Shown here in pieces: positions 6,026 through 7,164 of a stretch of 7,164 nucleotides of DNA. The stretch comes from Paracoccaceae bacterium (GTDB taxonomy: Bacteria; Pseudomonadota; Alphaproteobacteria; Rhodobacterales; Rhodobacteraceae): assembly GCA_011525185.1 (NCBI GenBank), contig WTIQ01000372.1, forward strand, positions 1-7,164, given 5' to 3'. Under the pieces are notes generated by a model. It searched no databases, was not told where the DNA came from, and was given only the letters and a program-made list of their open reading frames with translations. The first letter of the stretch is position 1, and each line of letters begins with the position of its first letter. A program made the position numbers and the translations under genes.

Positions 6026-6382
6026 TCAAATAAGAGGGGGGCGTTTTAGCGGCAGTAAGTCGAAACGCTCGCTTTTGACGTTTTCATTGAATGAAGAGAG
6101 GCGTGTTACTGCAGGTTCGAGAATGAGATGTTGCCAAAGCGGAGCGGACTCATTGGGCAAAAGGGTGTGCTCAGGGATTGCACAGTCTTGCGCGCTCTCT
6201 TCCTGTACGTCGATTGGTGTCCCGTTCTTGTCGAGCACCAAAATAACGGTTTCCGTGCCCGTGCAGATATAAACGTAGTTCATTCCAGGGATAAGCGTAA
6301 CAAGAGCCCCCGACACCATCGGCGCCAAGAGGCCAAAGGCAAGACATAAAGTAATAAGCTGTTTTGCGCACCACTTACCCAT
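6026..6382 (-). CDS. Small membrane-anchored or secreted protein, DUF2946-like
   Basis: This 118-residue protein is predicted to enter or cross the inner membrane. Residues 8-31 form one hydrophobic stretch after a short basic start (MGKWCAKQ), acting as signal peptide or anchor. The rest is a small periplasmic domain. NYVYICTGTETVILVLDKNGTP (35-56) resembles the ICT...G segment of DUF2946 proteins, which often lie near TonB-dependent receptor or metal genes. The paired cysteines typical of that family are reduced here to C40 and C67, so the assignment is tentative. The C-terminal 35 residues are polar and basic (SERFDLLPLKRPP). The gene ends 39 bp before the PepSY-TM start on the same strand, so the two are probably one operon and may share an iron, heme or copper role. 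The ribosome site before ATG 6382 is weak. A later start would destroy the signal segment, so I keep this one. Confidence 0.68.
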   Translation of the reverse strand: MGKWCAKQLITLCLAFGLLAPMVSGALVTLIPGMNYVYICTGTETVILVLDKNGTPIDVQEESAQDCAIPEHTLLPNESAPLWQHLILEPAVTRLSSFNENVKSERFDLLPLKRPPLI

Positions 6383-6478
6383 GAAAGCACATTAATCTTC
6401 AGCGGGAGTACTTCCAAGCAAATTTAGCTCAGATTACATTTCAGAGGTGGGGCAAAAGGACACGTGTAGCGCTAGCCA
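6383..6478. other. Gap between pheT and the small membrane-protein gene
   Basis: These 96 bp hold no gene. Two adjoining 8-bp palindromes, ACACGTGT (6460-6467) and TAGCGCTA (6467-6474), lie just after the pheT stop, and a near-palindrome GGGAGTACTTCC sits at 6404-6415. None forms a terminator with a T-run. A promoter for the downstream PepSY operon is expected here, but I could not place -35 and -10 boxes with proper spacing. Confidence 0.4.
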
Positions 6479-7164
6479 TTAACCGCGCAACACGCCCCCT
6501 GTGGCTTTCAGAACCTTTTCAATCACTTTGTCACTCACCGCTCTAATGTCGTCGTCTTTGAGCGTGAGGTCCGTTGGTTGCAGCCGCACAGCCAATGCAA
6601 GCGATTTTTTGCCCTCTCCCAAGCGTCCGCCGATGAATTCGTCAAAGACACGGACATCCGCGATCAAAGCTTTGTCTGCACCCGCTGCGGCATTCACCAA
6701 GATCAGCGCGTCTACATCTTGATCAACTACAAAGGCAAAATCACGTTCAACGGCCTGTAAGTCATTGATCTCTAGCGCCTGACGCGTTGCGGTCGCTTTG
6801 CGGGGAAGGGGAATATCTTCTGGCCAAATGGTAAAGCCGACAACAGGGCCCTTTATGTCCAGATCGCGAAGTATTTTAGGGTGTATTTCTCCAAAGACGG
6901 CAAGCATCTTTTTCGGCCCAAGGCAAATGCGTCCATGGCGACCTGGATGCCACCATGAGGCACCTTCGCGCATCACTTGGACCTTTGCGGGCGCTCCAAT
7001 GGCGTGAAGGACGCTTTCTGCATCTGCCTTTGCGTCATAAATATCCACAGGGCGGCTTTCCCCATGCACGTCCTTTGGACCCGAGGAGCCCACTAACAAG
7101 CCCGCCACTTGCAGATGCTGCTCTTCTGGCTCTCCCCCTGTAAAGGCGGGTCCGACCTCAAAGA
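6479..7164 (-). CDS. pheT: Phenylalanyl-tRNA synthetase beta subunit, C-terminal part (5' partial)
   Basis: This is the C-terminal part of PheT, the beta subunit of the alpha2beta2 enzyme that charges tRNA-Phe in the cytoplasm. The frame is open to the right edge of the window; residues FEVGPAFTGGEPEEQHLQVAG precede the internal GTG at 7108, which is not the start. About 227 residues are visible. The first part belongs to the synthetase-like B6/B7 region, with DIYDAKADAESVL (about 43-55), WWHPGRHG and the GEIHPKIL segment. The last 95 or so residues (about 6482-6760) form the FDX-ACB anticodon-binding domain, marked by ERDFAFVVD and the ending GVLRG. PheT is normally about 800 residues, so roughly the last quarter to third is here. 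It is an ordinary housekeeping gene and no defect is visible in this part. Its stop is 96 bp from the next gene on the same strand. Confidence 0.96.
   Translation of the reverse strand, partial: FEVGPAFTGGEPEEQHLQVAGLLVGSSGPKDVHGESRPVDIYDAKADAESVLHAIGAPAKVQVMREGASWWHPGRHGRICLGPKKMLAVFGEIHPKILRDLDIKGPVVGFTIWPEDIPLPRKATATRQALEINDLQAVERDFAFVVDQDVDALILVNAAAGADKALIADVRVFDEFIGGRLGEGKKSLALAVRLQPTDLTLKDDDIRAVSDKVIEKVLKATGGVLRG

Noticed and set aside
6460..6474. Adjoining palindromes ACACGTGT and TAGCGCTA after pheT
   Set aside because: Each is only 8 bp with no loop or T-run. Palindromes of this size are common by chance, so neither a terminator nor an operator can be supported.

Overview
The window looks like an ordinary alphaproteobacterial chromosome segment, most likely from the Rhodobacteraceae/Roseobacter group. 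This is a judgement from protein style (the ligase-associated Liv-type ABC transporter, the YtoQ protein, the PheT C-terminus), moderate GC content and gene arrangement; no marker here fixes the genus. I see no tRNA, rRNA, CRISPR array, insertion sequence or phage gene.

Left half (1-4169, + strand): the distal part of a branched-chain-amino-acid-type (HAAT/Liv) ABC importer operon. In order it holds the C-terminal part of the LivM-like permease (cut by the window edge), a secreted substrate-binding protein, a LivF-like ATPase, and a PaaK-like acyl-CoA-ligase-family protein. LivH, LivG and possibly a second ligase would be expected upstream, outside the window. Pairing such an importer with an acyl-CoA-ligase relative suggests uptake and CoA activation of a carboxylic acid (aromatic or other hydrophobic acid) rather than of leucine, isoleucine or valine; that is inference. 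The ligase-like protein is odd: the P-loop is replaced by a different motif, and the usual C-terminal catalytic lysine appears to be leucine. A strong 14-bp hairpin separates the binding-protein and ATPase genes, and a weaker pair of competing hairpins precedes the binding-protein gene.

Right half (4173-7164, - strand): read from right to left, this holds the C-terminal third of pheT (cut by the window edge), a small membrane-anchored or secreted protein resembling DUF2946 proteins, a PepSY-TM (PiuB-like) membrane protein gene broken by two nearby single-base deletions, and ytoQ. The liv operon and ytoQ meet tail to tail with only 3 bp between stop codons. The nearest terminator-like hairpin for either direction lies beyond ytoQ, at 4641-4663.

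The two most useful observations are the double frameshift in the PepSY gene, which two added bases turn back into a continuous protein of about 436 residues, and the loss of canonical catalytic motifs in the transporter-linked ligase homologue. I found no clear evidence of a wholly new system.
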